From assembly GCA_003427395.1 (NCBI GenBank), contig BFEA01000252.1, positions 1,417,357-1,455,745 on the forward strand: a stretch of 38,389 bases of DNA. The letters are read 5' to 3'. Below, in pieces: positions 1-8,127 of this stretch. A model generated the notes under the pieces. The model worked only from the letters and a program-made list of their open reading frames with translations, made no database searches and was not told the DNA's origin. A program made the translations under genes and the position numbers. The DNA comes from Chara braunii (Eukaryota; Streptophyta; Charophyceae; Charales; Characeae). Numbering within the stretch: the stretch's first letter is position 1; each line of letters begins with the position of its first letter.

Positions 1-927
1 TTTTTTTTTTTTTTGCTCACTGTTCTGGTCGCTAATTTATCTATGAGCTTCCTGTTCTGACCATTTGGGCTATAGTTTTTTTTTTTGCTCGCTGTTCTGG
101 TCGCTAATTGCGCTATGAGCTTCCTGTTCCGAGCATTTCGGTCATAAGTCTTTTGCGTGCTCACTGTTCTGGTCACAAAAAAATCGCTATGAGCTTCGAG
201 TTCCGAGCATTTCGGTTATAAGTCTCTTTTGTGCTCGCGGTTTTGGCCTCGGAGCTCAAAGCTCGGGTTTCGAGTTCTGCACGGTTTTGTTCGAGTTATG
301 AGCGGTTTGTTCGAGTTTCGAGTCCTGAGCAGTTTCGTTACAAGTCCTTTCTTGGCCTCACTGCTCTCGAGCCCTGTTCGGACCTTCTAGCTTTTGCGAG
401 CCTCTTGTTAAGCTCATCGTTCTCTACGGCTTTCGGTCCCCGAAAAACTTAGGTCACTATCTCTTCTCAGGAGCTCGCCCTCTACTCGTACTGTGCTGAT
501 TGAGAACTCTTGAGCTCACCGACTTTTCTCTCGAGGCCACTGGCTAGGGACTTTATGCTGACTGCGAAGCTTCGTCCAAACACCTTCTCCGAAGAGTGTA
601 TGTTAGCAAATCCTTTGGTGTTTTCTGGCCTCGGCTGGCTATTCTCGAGTCCCCTGTTTATTCGATCCTTGTTGATCTCGAACCACGAACACCTTGGTTG
701 CGAACCCTCCCCGTGAGCTCCCTGGTCTCCGCAACCCGGGTCGCGGGGAATACCAAGGCTAGGCCAGACTCCAAGGAAAGCCTGGAGGGGCACTCAAAAA
801 CATCCAGGACGGGGGTAGGTGCCGCTAGTAGGCGGTACCAAGCCCATCGCGTGGGACCAGGAGAGTCGCAGGCCGCGCTCTCCAGACTATTACGGCTAGA
901 GAAGTAAGGGGGCGAGACTCCCTGACA
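1..927 (+). repeat. 5' LTR of element A, right part
   Basis: Near-identical to about 19095-20029. The first 240 bases are degenerate tandem units of about 73 bp, each with a GAGCTTC-containing core followed by a TATAGT or TATAAGT and a T-run, then TGCTC(A/G)CTGTTCTGG. The right border is placed at the end of shared sequence (GACA, 924-927), just before the primer-binding site. The LTR start lies left of the window. No clear TATA box can be assigned. Confidence 0.85.
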
Positions 928-930
928 AAG

Positions 931-948
931 TGGCGCTGTTGCCAGGGA
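931..948 (+). other. Primer-binding site, Asp-tRNA type
   Basis: TGGCGCTGTTGCCAGGGA lies 3 nt after the end of LTR homology. Known plant Athila/Tat-type PBSs complementary to the 3' end of tRNA-Asp read TGGCGCCGTTGCCGGGGA; this copy differs at two positions, both C/T or G/A changes. The position and the TGG start support primer-site function. Confidence 0.8.
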
Positions 949-1485
949 TGGGCATCTTCCCGTGGCCTCGGCCGGCTCAGGAATTGCAGGGTAAGGGAGG
1001 ACCAGCGTGACAGGCAGAGGTGGGTCATTTTTTGTGTTCTCTGCATCGAGCCTCTTCTTGGCATCTGGTTTCTGCATCCGGTTCCTTGACATTTGGGTCT
1101 ACTCGACATCGACTTCAGGGTCTATCGGCATCAACTCATCTGAATTTGTTTTTTTTGCGGTGATTTTTTTTTTGTCTAGGCGGTAACGTTCGACTTCAGT
1201 TTTTTCATCGGCCTCACTTCGTCTCGTGCAGCATCGACATGAGTCGTGCTGGGGGCTTGTGTGGGAATGGGTTGTTGGGCTTGTTGGGTGCGAGGGGCTT
1301 GGCTTATCCGGGTTTCTCCTTAATTTTTGCAGGTCCGCTCCGGCCCCTCTTGCGACTTCGGCCCCACTCGAGCCTGCCAATAAATTAAGGTCAGTCTTTG
1401 CTGGGGAGTGCGACATTTTTGGTGTGTTTATTTCGAAAATCCACTAATTAAGAGGGCGATACAAGGATTGCTTGCGGGGGTTTGA
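949..1485 (+). other. Untranslated leader of element A
   Basis: I see no credible coding region here. The stretch contains T-runs near 1147-1172, a pyrimidine tract followed by TTTTTGCAG at about 1323-1331 that resembles a 3' splice acceptor, and an AATAAA hexamer near 1379. The role of these signals is not known. Confidence 0.5.
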
Positions 1486-2046
1486 ATGAGGGTGAAAAAC
1501 AACAAAAGGGGGGGAAGAAGGGCCGTAAGGGAGAACAGTGAGATAGGGTCCGCGCACGGGGGAGAGAGAGTGGACAAAAGGGGAAGAGAGGAAAGGGGGG
1601 TTCGAGAGGGTCCGAGGGTGTTATCTATTTGGGATCCGAGAGGGTCGCCTGACATCCTTGACCCGCACACACTGTGGAGGGCGCCCGCTCAAGGGGCAGC
1701 TCCCGCACTAGAAAGGGTTCCGCGGGAAGGGTTTGGGTTTTCGATTCTCGACCCACGAGGGTTGTGTGCGGGGCCCGCGAGAGAGACGCCTCCCGTTTGG
1801 GAGGGGAGTTCTCAAGCGGGGACTGTTCAAGACCAGGGGGTGAGGAGAGTGGTGCTTTGGGTTCCGGGGCAAGGGAACGAGGGAAATACAACCGTCGTCG
1901 TGAGTGAGGGGGAGAGGGGACTGCCCCGTAGAGAGGAGGTGAGAGATACGTGGGGCACCTTGGACGAGGGATCGGAGGACGGGTCTTGGGTGGACCGGAA
2001 CCTTGCCGATTTCTCAGACTCGGACCTAGGGGATTATTGGGATTAA
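1486..2046 (+). CDS. Leader ORF with basic N-terminus and acidic C-terminus, unknown function
   Basis: This 186-residue open frame starts with ATG and is uninterrupted, unlike most frames in the element. Residues 1-45 are rich in Arg/Lys. The middle holds two ILDP-type segments in Pro-rich sequence (an internal repeat around residues 47-100). The last ~30 residues are strongly acidic and aromatic and end in DLGDYWD. A basic start with an acidic, aromatic tail is typical of transcriptional activators or nucleic-acid-binding accessory proteins, but this is inference from composition only. It lies between the primer site and the extra-ORF cluster. A GC-rich leader can keep frames open by chance, so reality is not certain. 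Confidence 0.45.
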   Translation: MRVKNNKRGGRRAVRENSEIGSAHGGERVDKRGREERGVREGPRVLSIWDPRGSPDILDPHTLWRAPAQGAAPALERVPREGFGFSILDPRGLCAGPARETPPVWEGSSQAGTVQDQGVRRVVLWVPGQGNEGNTTVVVSEGERGLPRREEVRDTWGTLDEGSEDGSWVDRNLADFSDSDLGDYWD

Positions 2047-2080
2047 GAGAACGAGTATTGAAGGATTTAAGGACCACAAG

Positions 2081-2575
2081 GTACGTATAGATATCTGCTC
2101 AACCCGAGAGACTCATCCTCAATCTCTGCTTCTCCCACCCCTCCTTTTCGGATACCCCGATTGAATTCTGTGATTCCAAGAGAGAAAAGAGTCAGCCGGA
2201 GGCGAAGAAGGAAGAAGGGAACGGAGTGAGAAGAGTTCACGATGAGGAGAACAGGAGGGAAATAGGTAAGTTAGTGATCACTGATTGATAGGCGGATCAA
2301 GTCCTGGGACTCGGATAATTCCACGCTTGAGGTGGGCCGAGTAGAGGCGTGGTTCCGGTTAGGCTAACTTTGGACTAGGGGTCGGTTCGGTGAGGGACAT
2401 AGGACATGGGTGTGTGACTACGGTCCGACTCCGGAGGAATGGTTGCCACCTTTCTTCGGGGATAACCTGTGTTCGCGGCTAGTCCTTATAGGACCTCTCA
2501 GCGGGGGAGGACAGGAAGGTAGCTGAGTGAAACGACGTTCTTTCTCTGGTCCATTTGATCCTGTTGAGCTCACAG
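2081..2575 (+). other. Candidate intron in the element A leader
   Basis: CACAAG|GTACGTATAG at 2081 and AAATAG|GTAAGTTAG at 2266 are both near-perfect 5' splice sites. A pyrimidine-rich stretch ending in GAGCTCACAG at 2575 is a plausible acceptor. Both donors lie after the stop of the leader ORF and the acceptor lies before the first ORF of the cluster at 2657. Splicing would bring that start closer to the cap or to the leader ORF. This is inference, without transcript support. Confidence 0.3.
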
Positions 2576-2656
2576 GCACCTTTCCCTTGACGGATAGGGG
2601 TGGTTTCTCGAGTGACCAAACCAAAGACTTAGATTATCTTTCGTTGATTAGGGTGA

Positions 2657-3010
2657 ATGAGCCTAGCAGCGACTCCGGAATGGATTAGCGTAAGAACCTA
2701 CGGTGGGGTCGACGTGTGGTGCTATACCTTCCGCCTGTGGACGGGAGACTTTGATGTGGCCGTCTATGTAGAGGAGGGGCAAGACCGGGGAGAAGATTTC
2801 CTCTGCGGATGGGAGGCAGCGGTCAACGACTCCCGTGGGGCTAGAGGTGAGTTGCGTGGGTACAGATTCAGTTACTTCTACTCTTTAGGGTACCGTACTT
2901 ATCCTAGGGGCAGCCGGCCTGCGCCGGTGATTCCGGACGCCTATCTCGACGGGTTAGACGGGTGGCGAGTATTAGTAGCAATTATAGAAGAGATAGTGGG
3001 GCGCCTATGA
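2657..3010 (+). CDS. Cluster family I, copy 1 (unknown protein)
   Basis: This 117-residue ORF is the first of three tandem paralogues. Conserved points are GGVDVWCYxF near residue 18, an FDVAVYVEEGxDRG block near 35, the YRFSYFYSLGYRTY block near 72 and a PAPVIPDAYLDGxDGW segment near 91, then a hydrophobic LVAIIEEIV end. There is no signal peptide or membrane segment. I do not recognise the family. The start ATGAGCCTA resembles the starts of copies 2 and 3 (ATGAGTTTG, ATGAGCTTG), which supports it. The stop overlaps the start of copy 2 as ATGA at 3007-3010. It lies far upstream of gag on the sense strand of element A. Confidence 0.7.
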   Translation: MSLAATPEWISVRTYGGVDVWCYTFRLWTGDFDVAVYVEEGQDRGEDFLCGWEAAVNDSRGARGELRGYRFSYFYSLGYRTYPRGSRPAPVIPDAYLDGLDGWRVLVAIIEEIVGRL

Positions 3011-3369
3011 GTTTGGGTGTCCTAGAGTTTGAGCCAGCAGGCATTAGTGTGGGAAGCCGTGGTGGTGTAAACGTGTGGTGCTACAATTTTTACCTATGGA
3101 CAAGAGATTTCGATATAGCGCTTTACGTAGAGGAAGGGACTGACCGAGGGGGAGCCTTCCTAGATAGTTGGGAAGAGGCGGTTAGCCAAGCGCAGCTAGA
3201 GAGGGAACTTTTAGGAGGGTACGAGATCCGGTATTTCTATACTCTGAGGTGCCGCACCTTCCGACAAGGGGAGCAACCCGCCCCGGTTATACCAGAAGCG
3301 TATGTGGATGGGTCAGACAGGTGGAGAATGCTAGTCTTGATCATAGAGGAGATAGTAGAGAACCTATGA
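3007..3369 (+). CDS. Cluster family I, copy 2 (unknown protein)
   Basis: This ORF of about 120 residues starts at the ATGA that ends copy 1. It shares with copy 1 the GGVxVWCYxF motif, FDIALYVEEGTDRG, the YFYTL block, PAPVIPEAYVDGSD and the IIEEIV end. At nucleotide level it is closest to copy 3; the first ~55 bases of both are almost the same. A start 45 nt further upstream (2962) is possible, but the shared ATGAG start of the three copies favours 3007. All three copies lie in different reading frames, each stepping back one base at the ATGA junction. The function is unknown. Confidence 0.7.
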   Translation: MSLGVLEFEPAGISVGSRGGVNVWCYNFYLWTRDFDIALYVEEGTDRGGAFLDSWEEAVSQAQLERELLGGYEIRYFYTLRCRTFRQGEQPAPVIPEAYVDGSDRWRMLVLIIEEIVENL

Positions 3370-3722
3370 GCTTGGGAGTTTTAGAGTTTGAGCCAGGGGC
3401 CATCAGTGTGGGTGACTGTGGGGGGGGTAGACGTATGGTGCTACAGGTTCTTCCTGTCGCCCTCTACGTTGAAGAAGGAACGAATGTAGGACAGGGTTTT
3501 CTTAGTAGTGTGGAGGAGGTCGTGGGCCTCGCGCAATTGGAGAAGGAACTACTGGGGGTCTACGATACCCGGTATTTCTATACTCTAGGTTGTCATACCT
3601 TCCGACAAGGCGGGTGTCCGGCCCCGATCATACCGGAGGCCTACCTCGACGGGTCCGACGGGTGGAAGGTATTGATAGGGATCGTTAAGAAGGTGGTACG
3701 AAGCCGGAAGGGGCATGGTTAG
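3366..3722 (+). CDS. Cluster family I, copy 3 (unknown protein, internal deletion)
   Basis: This 118-residue ORF starts in the ATGA ending copy 2. It aligns with copy 2 at both ends (start MSLGVLEFEP, then ALYVEEGT, YFYTLGC, IIPEAYLDGSDGW). The central WCY-to-FDI part is damaged: a G-run near 3420 has one extra base and the segment coding for the TRDFD region is missing. The two changes cancel, so the frame reopens before ALYVEEG. The residues at about 18-26 are therefore out of family frame. The end overlaps the next ORF as ATGGTTAG at 3715-3722. The copy is open but probably not functional. Confidence 0.6.
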   Translation: MSLGVLEFEPGAISVGDCGGGRRMVLQVLPVALYVEEGTNVGQGFLSSVEEVVGLAQLEKELLGVYDTRYFYTLGCHTFRQGGCPAPIIPEAYLDGSDGWKVLIGIVKKVVRSRKGHG

Positions 3723-4452
3723 GATTGTAGAAGCGGGAGAGGACGGCGGAGTAAAAATCGAGAAGGCAGACCTTCTCAAAGATCGCGAATGCTTTAGCGT
3801 CCATCTGGATCATCGTATGGAGAGGTACCTAGTGGGGCGCGAGAGAGGAGTGGAACTTGAAAAGGGGGTCTTCCTCTGGGCACGGTTTGCAGTGGGCATT
3901 TGGGAAGGAGAGCGGTGGACTAGGAACAAACCTAGGAACGGGGGGAAGGCCTGACGAGCGGCGGTTCGTGCCGAAGGCACGATCTATCTAAGTCGGGAGG
4001 TGTGGGTCGAGTTCGTCACCCACTAGGCCTTGAGGTGGTATCGAGAGGATCAATGGGAGATACGCATGGGACCCATCCTAAGGAGGATCTTCGAGGAGGT
4101 GCCCCTTCAGCATAGCCTGCCATTCCGCTTGCGGGTGACTTGCGCTAGGGACGAGGAATACCCTCGAGCCACGGGTTGCGTACGGGATATCTTTCCTGCT
4201 TACATTTTCAGAAGGGTGGGTGGAGAAGGGGCTGAATACGAAAAAGTAGTGAAGTCTATTCGGCGAGAAAGAAGGAGAGGCATATCCTTTCGCTCACTTC
4301 ACTGGTTCTATTCCTATTGTGTAGACAACCCTGTCCCGTACGGGATTAGGGCAGATCGGATCAGGGAAAGGATTTCTCTTGAGTCGGAGAGAGACCGTGA
4401 GGGCGGACGGGACTACCATAGGGTGTTTGGGGTGCGTCAAAGGGTGGGATCA
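3715..4452 (+). pseudogene. Cluster family II, copy a (unknown, two in-frame stops)
   Basis: One continuous frame from the ATG at 3715 is broken by TGA at 3952-3954 and TAG at 4024-4026. Family II has three recognisable parts: an N-terminal part ending in a GxxxW(V/A) strand; a T(I/V)xLxxExWxEV segment (here at 3960-4023); and a C-terminal LxWxYxxCVDxxVP motif (here near 4297-4338, with FYSYCVDNPVP). The stops fit CGA to TGA and CAG to TAG. The frame runs without a stop into copy b. The protein is unknown; no catalytic motif is visible. Confidence 0.6.
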
Positions 4453-5124
4453 ATGGTTCTACTTGAACGGGGCGTCGGCAAGTTCATTGGGTCCCCTCTA
4501 GACGAACGAGGAGTGTGTAGCCTGATTTCGAGCAACAGGAGAATCCCCGATTAGATAAGGATAGAAGGAGGGGAGATTACAGCCGGAGACAATTTCGTGT
4601 GGGTGGAATCGGAAGAGGTTGAGGAAAGAGCGGCAGAGGTACGGCTTAAAGTCACCTCGGTGATCTTCGTCAAGGCGGAGGCTTGGTCGAAGGTTATTAT
4701 ACCCCTGGTCTTGGGCCAAGGGGGTGGGTTAGACTCGGTGATCAGAGAGGCTAGAGAGGTCAGGAGAAGGTGGATAGATAGGGTCCGAAAGGGATTTAAG
4801 TTTGAGGCATTGGAATCCGAGAGGTTCGCCGGGGCAGGCGAACTCCCAAGGGCACATTACCTTGTGACAGTGTGGGTCCCAAGCTTTGTGTTCTCAAGAG
4901 AGAGTGAGGGAAGAGTGGTGAGACTCCTAGAGAGGGGGCGGGGTTTGGGATTACCCTTTGGGGCCCTGTGGACCCTGTACACGCATTGTATTGATCAGGG
5001 TATCCCTCCGCGTAGGAAGCTTTGGGGTATTTTTAGCAGATTGGGGTCTCTGGAAAAACCCTTCACTCTTTCACCAGAGAGATATCACCAGTGGGTTTTT
5101 AAAACAGGCATCGGTAGATGGTGA
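4453..5124 (+). pseudogene. Cluster family II, copy b (unknown, one in-frame stop)
   Basis: The start at ATG 4453 (MVLLERG) is chosen by alignment with the MVRI and MVRF starts of copies a and c. It is in frame with copy a, so a and b are fused or a lost its stop. A TAG at 4552-4554 interrupts the N-terminal part. After it the frame is open to TGA at 5122 and includes NFVWVESEE, the VTSVIFVKAEAW segment and the LWTLYTHCIDQGIPPR motif. The end overlaps copy c as ATGGTGA at 5118-5124. Confidence 0.6.
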
Positions 5125-5822
5125 GGTTCGTACTCAGTGAGAACGGGGTGGTAGAATCGATAGAGGCCAGTGACACGGGGAAAGTTTTGGTTTTAGGGGA
5201 CCCTCGTGTGACGCCCTACTGGATGAGCGTTGAGAAAGGGGAGGTCATCCGGGGAGGTGCATACGTGTGGGTTGGAGCCCGCCGGCTTACTTGGAAGGAA
5301 GGAGTGCGGAAAGGGGGTCCTCTTGACATCGGTCGGTTCCTAGAGATTCGGGCTACGATTTTCCTCAACGAGGACGCGTGGACTGAAGTGTGGAGAGGGT
5401 TGGTAACCGGCCAAGTGACCCATACGGAGTACCGAGAATCGGCGAGGCTGATAGCTAACAACCTGGTGCTGGGTGAATACGAGGAGGGGACTTTCGAGTC
5501 GTGGACACCGGTGTCCTTCGCCGAACGCGGCGAGGTCCCTCAGGCATCTGGGGTCCTCCACGCGAACTTACCCCAGTTTTTGGTCAGCTCATTCTTAAGG
5601 TACCTGGAGGAAAGAGTAGTGGCGGTACTTAGAGCGGCCCGCGAATCCGGGGTGCGGACGAGAGGGTTGTTTTGGCTCTACACACGATGTGTGGATGCTG
5701 GGGTTCCCCCTAGAGGAGAGCTATCGACTATATTCGAGAAATTGAGAGAGTTTGAGGGGGTCCAAGCTCACGTCGCGGACGTCCCGTACGCCCCGCCTCT
5801 TCGGAGAAGAATATGTAACTAA
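5118..5822 (+). CDS. Cluster family II, copy c (unknown, intact)
   Basis: This 234-residue ORF is the only uninterrupted member of family II and defines it. Residues 1-60 form an N-terminal part ending in GAYVWVGARRL. Residues 75-110 contain RATIFLNEDAWTEVWRGLV. Residues 150-215 hold a helical segment followed by LFWLYTRCVDAGVPPRGEL. One Cys (in RCVD) sits at a position kept in copies a, b and c. There is no signal peptide or transmembrane segment. I know no family with this motif. The start overlaps the stop of copy b; copy d follows after 21 nt. Confidence 0.7.
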   Translation: MVRFVLSENGVVESIEASDTGKVLVLGDPRVTPYWMSVEKGEVIRGGAYVWVGARRLTWKEGVRKGGPLDIGRFLEIRATIFLNEDAWTEVWRGLVTGQVTHTEYRESARLIANNLVLGEYEEGTFESWTPVSFAERGEVPQASGVLHANLPQFLVSSFLRYLEERVVAVLRAARESGVRTRGLFWLYTRCVDAGVPPRGELSTIFEKLREFEGVQAHVADVPYAPPLRRRICN

Positions 5823-5843
5823 CCGACGGGGGTACGAAGCCTG

Positions 5844-6595
5844 ATGATAAGGGGGGTCCCTAGGACTCTTTGGGCCTCAATAGAGCCTGTGAGTGAGGAA
5901 GGGGAAGTTGTCCAAGTCTCCTTGCCCAAGGAAACTCGGAGGGCTCCAACAAGGGCCATTCGGAAGGAGGTGGCGGAAGTACACCGGGGGAGAGCATTTG
6001 TTCGGGCGACGATGAGCAGCGGAGAAGGGTTGGTGGTCGGGGAGGCCACAATGTTCCTTTCTAAGGAAGGGTTTCTAGAGGTGGTTCGTAGTTTGAAGTT
6101 AGGAGAGGACCCGCTTATAGACGCACCGGCGATTCAGGAGTAGTTAGAAAAGCTTGTGGAGGAAGCAAGTCCTCGAGAAGAATACCCTAGAGTCTACCGT
6201 GTAACCTACGCAAATTGGGAAGAGATACCTAGGTTTTTCGACAGTGCCCCCATCCCCCCATCGGGGTCCCTCGATTTATTCTCAAGCGGGTTTATCCCTC
6301 GGAAGCAGTCCGGAACGCGGTAGGACGTAGGATAGAGATCCTGCGCCAATTTCGGTTCACCAAGTCGGACCTGCATTCCCTATTGACCTGGTGCCTTCGG
6401 AGTCCGTGCGAGGATAATTGGTCCTCACTAGAGGGACTAGGCTACACCTTTGAGGGTTGGGTCCAACATGTAAGGGCCTCAACTATCACCTGGAGATACC
6501 AGAGCAAGATCTGTGAGGCGGGGTTGGAAGGATTAGAACCCCACCGATCTCATACGGATAGCTATAGCCTGCCGGCGGAGGACTTTGAGGGATGA
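5844..6595 (+). pseudogene. Cluster family II, copy d (unknown, stop and frameshift)
   Basis: The frame from ATG 5844 aligns with copy c through EVxRGxAFV and GEATMFLSKEGFLEVV. It meets TAG at 6141-6143, continues in frame to a TAG near 6321, and the C-terminal part is found in another frame from about 6275. That frame has DLHSLLTWCLRSPCED, the counterpart of the LxWLYxRCVD motif, and is open to TGA at 6593-6595. The last stop overlaps the next ORF as ATGA at 6592-6595, so the junction style of the cluster is kept even here. Confidence 0.55.
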
Positions 6596-6792
6596 GTGAG
6601 CCCAACGTTGGTGAACTGGTGGGTTTAGAAAGAGTTAGGGAAGAGTTATACCGATTATTGGCCCTTTGCTGGGAAGACGAGAGGAGGTTGAGGCCAGGGG
6701 TCTTGCAAAGGATCAAGACGTTACAGGCTGCGACTATCAAAGTACTAGATGACTTAAAAGAAGAGCTACTCTCAGGGAGAGAGGAGGCATGA
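6592..6792 (+). CDS. Cluster small ORF, 66 aa, helical, unknown
   Basis: It begins in the ATGA ending family II copy d and ends in the ATGA starting the next ORF (6789-6792). Composition is Leu/Glu/Arg-rich (REELYRLLALCWEDERR, then TIKVLDDLKEELL), which suggests two amphipathic helices, possibly a coiled coil. The start ATGAGTGAG matches the ATGAG pattern of neighbouring starts. No homologue is recognised. The overlaps at both ends are the main argument that it is a real gene. Confidence 0.55.
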   Translation: MSEPNVGELVGLERVREELYRLLALCWEDERRLRPGVLQRIKTLQAATIKVLDDLKEELLSGREEA

Positions 6793-6974
6793 GAGCCACT
6801 TACACTTCGAGCTCGATAAATTGGGAGTTGGAGACGAGGGACGACGGCCCTGAGGTAGAAATAGTGGGAGGAGCGGATCTTAGCCCGAACCTGGGCGAAG
6901 GCCAAGTGGTTAGAGGAGAGGAGAGCCTCCTCGTCAAGGTCCGACGTCTGCCCTTGTGGAAAAAGAGGTCTTGA
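6789..6974 (+). CDS. Cluster small ORF, 61 aa, unknown
   Basis: It starts with ATGAGAGCC, overlapping the previous stop by 4 nt. There is no recognisable domain. The middle is acidic (ETRDDGPEVEIVGGADL) and the end is basic (KVRRLPLWKKRS). It ends 6 nt before the next frame at 6981. It is short, and its support comes from position in the stop-start chain. Confidence 0.45.
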   Translation: MRATYTSSSINWELETRDDGPEVEIVGGADLSPNLGEGQVVRGEESLLVKVRRLPLWKKRS

Positions 6975-6980
6975 ACTACC

Positions 6981-7265
6981 TTGGCGAAGTTTTCGATCAC
7001 TATTAGAGAGGCAAGAAGGGTACGGTTCTCTAGAACGTGGAGAGGGCCCCTAGCAGAGGTCGAGAGAAGGTTCGAAGTGGACTCTAGGTGGTTTGGAAAC
7101 CCGCTCGAGGTCAGGGTGCACCTAGTGGAGGCGGGCCTCTGGGACAGGTCGAGGGAGTACGAGCAGGCGTTGCACCGAACGATTCTTGAGCAAGGCGAAG
7201 ACTCTCGAGGAAGGTGTGAGGACTCGCTCGTGGAGGCGGCAGAGAGATTGGCTCGAGTAGGGTGA
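6981..7265 (+). CDS. Cluster ORF, about 94 aa, unknown, start codon lost or non-AUG
   Basis: The frame opens with TTG at 6981; no ATG lies nearby, so the ancestral start may have mutated or the frame may be read by reinitiation or frameshift. The protein is rich in Arg and Glu with several Trp (RTWRGPLAEVERRFE, SRWFGNP) and a helical C-terminus. It ends in GTGA at 7262-7265, the same overlap geometry as the ATGA junctions, with G for A. Confidence 0.45.
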   Translation: MAKFSITIREARRVRFSRTWRGPLAEVERRFEVDSRWFGNPLEVRVHLVEAGLWDRSREYEQALHRTILEQGEDSRGRCEDSLVEAAERLARVG

Positions 7266-8117
7266 ACCAGCCAATGATTAAGTACGATAGGGGAGACCCT
7301 ATCGGAACCTTGGAAAGGGCCTGGAAGACAGGGTCTAGGTATGGAGTGACCCTCCCTAGGGTTGAAAAAAGAGAGGAGGTCACTGCGGAATTCTTCGAGA
7401 TATACTACCAGGAAACGCTAGTCCGTTTTTTGGGGGTTTCAAGAGAGGGTACCGACACAAGAAGGGCAGAGATCTTCTAGTCTCCAAACGACCGACAATT
7501 TTTTGTCACGGAACTAGCGGAAGGGAAGGACCCTCTGGGTATAGCAGAGAAGACCCGGGACCGACTAAGGAGGTTGAGAAGGGGGGAGGCCGAAAGGCGA
7601 GAGGAAAGGATTGGATACCGAGGGCGATTAGAGGTCCTGAGGGCCGCCCGCGGCCGGACTTGGGAGATCCCAGCTTGGGTTAACCGATTGCTCTACCCCG
7701 ACGACGCAGCGGTAAGGAAAACCCAAATTAGAGGGCCGGTGATTGAGAAATTCCCCCTGGGGAAGAGAGGGGGTACGAGTTGTTCACTCTGTGTTGGGAC
7801 TCACAGATTTCGAGTGGTGGGCTTTAGTAGGTGATTTCATCAAACCCCTGTTCTCCGAACGAGCCGGCGAAGTGGATAGAGCCCTGATTAGGCGATGCGC
7901 GCAAGAAGGGGTTAGGGGCGTCTCGGACCTAGAGATTGTCAATCTTGCACTTGCCGCTAGCGAGGAGAAGAAACTGCGGGACTCTTGGTGGACAGTGACT
8001 AGCGAGGAGTCCGGAGGGGATAGTGAGAGACAAGGGTTGAGTGAAGAAGAAAGAGGCTCTGGGGAAAGCACTGGCAAGACCAGCCTAGAAAGTGACTCTT
8101 ACGAAGAGAGCGACTGA
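7262..8117 (+). pseudogene. Last cluster ORF before gag, about 285 aa, unknown, stop and frameshift
   Basis: The frame from 7262 (GTG overlapping the previous TGA) has TAG at 7478-7480, stays open to 7834, and shifts frame in a G-run near 7770. The real continuation is VVHSVLGLTDFEWWALV through to TGA at 8117. A central basic helical stretch (RLRRLRRGEAERREER) is followed by a Trp-containing segment. The last ~45 residues are Ser/Glu-rich and acidic, like a disordered, possibly phosphorylated tail. Gag starts 10 nt after its stop. A second nucleic-acid-binding structural protein is possible but unproven. Confidence 0.5.
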
Positions 8118-8127
8118 GAACTAGTGC

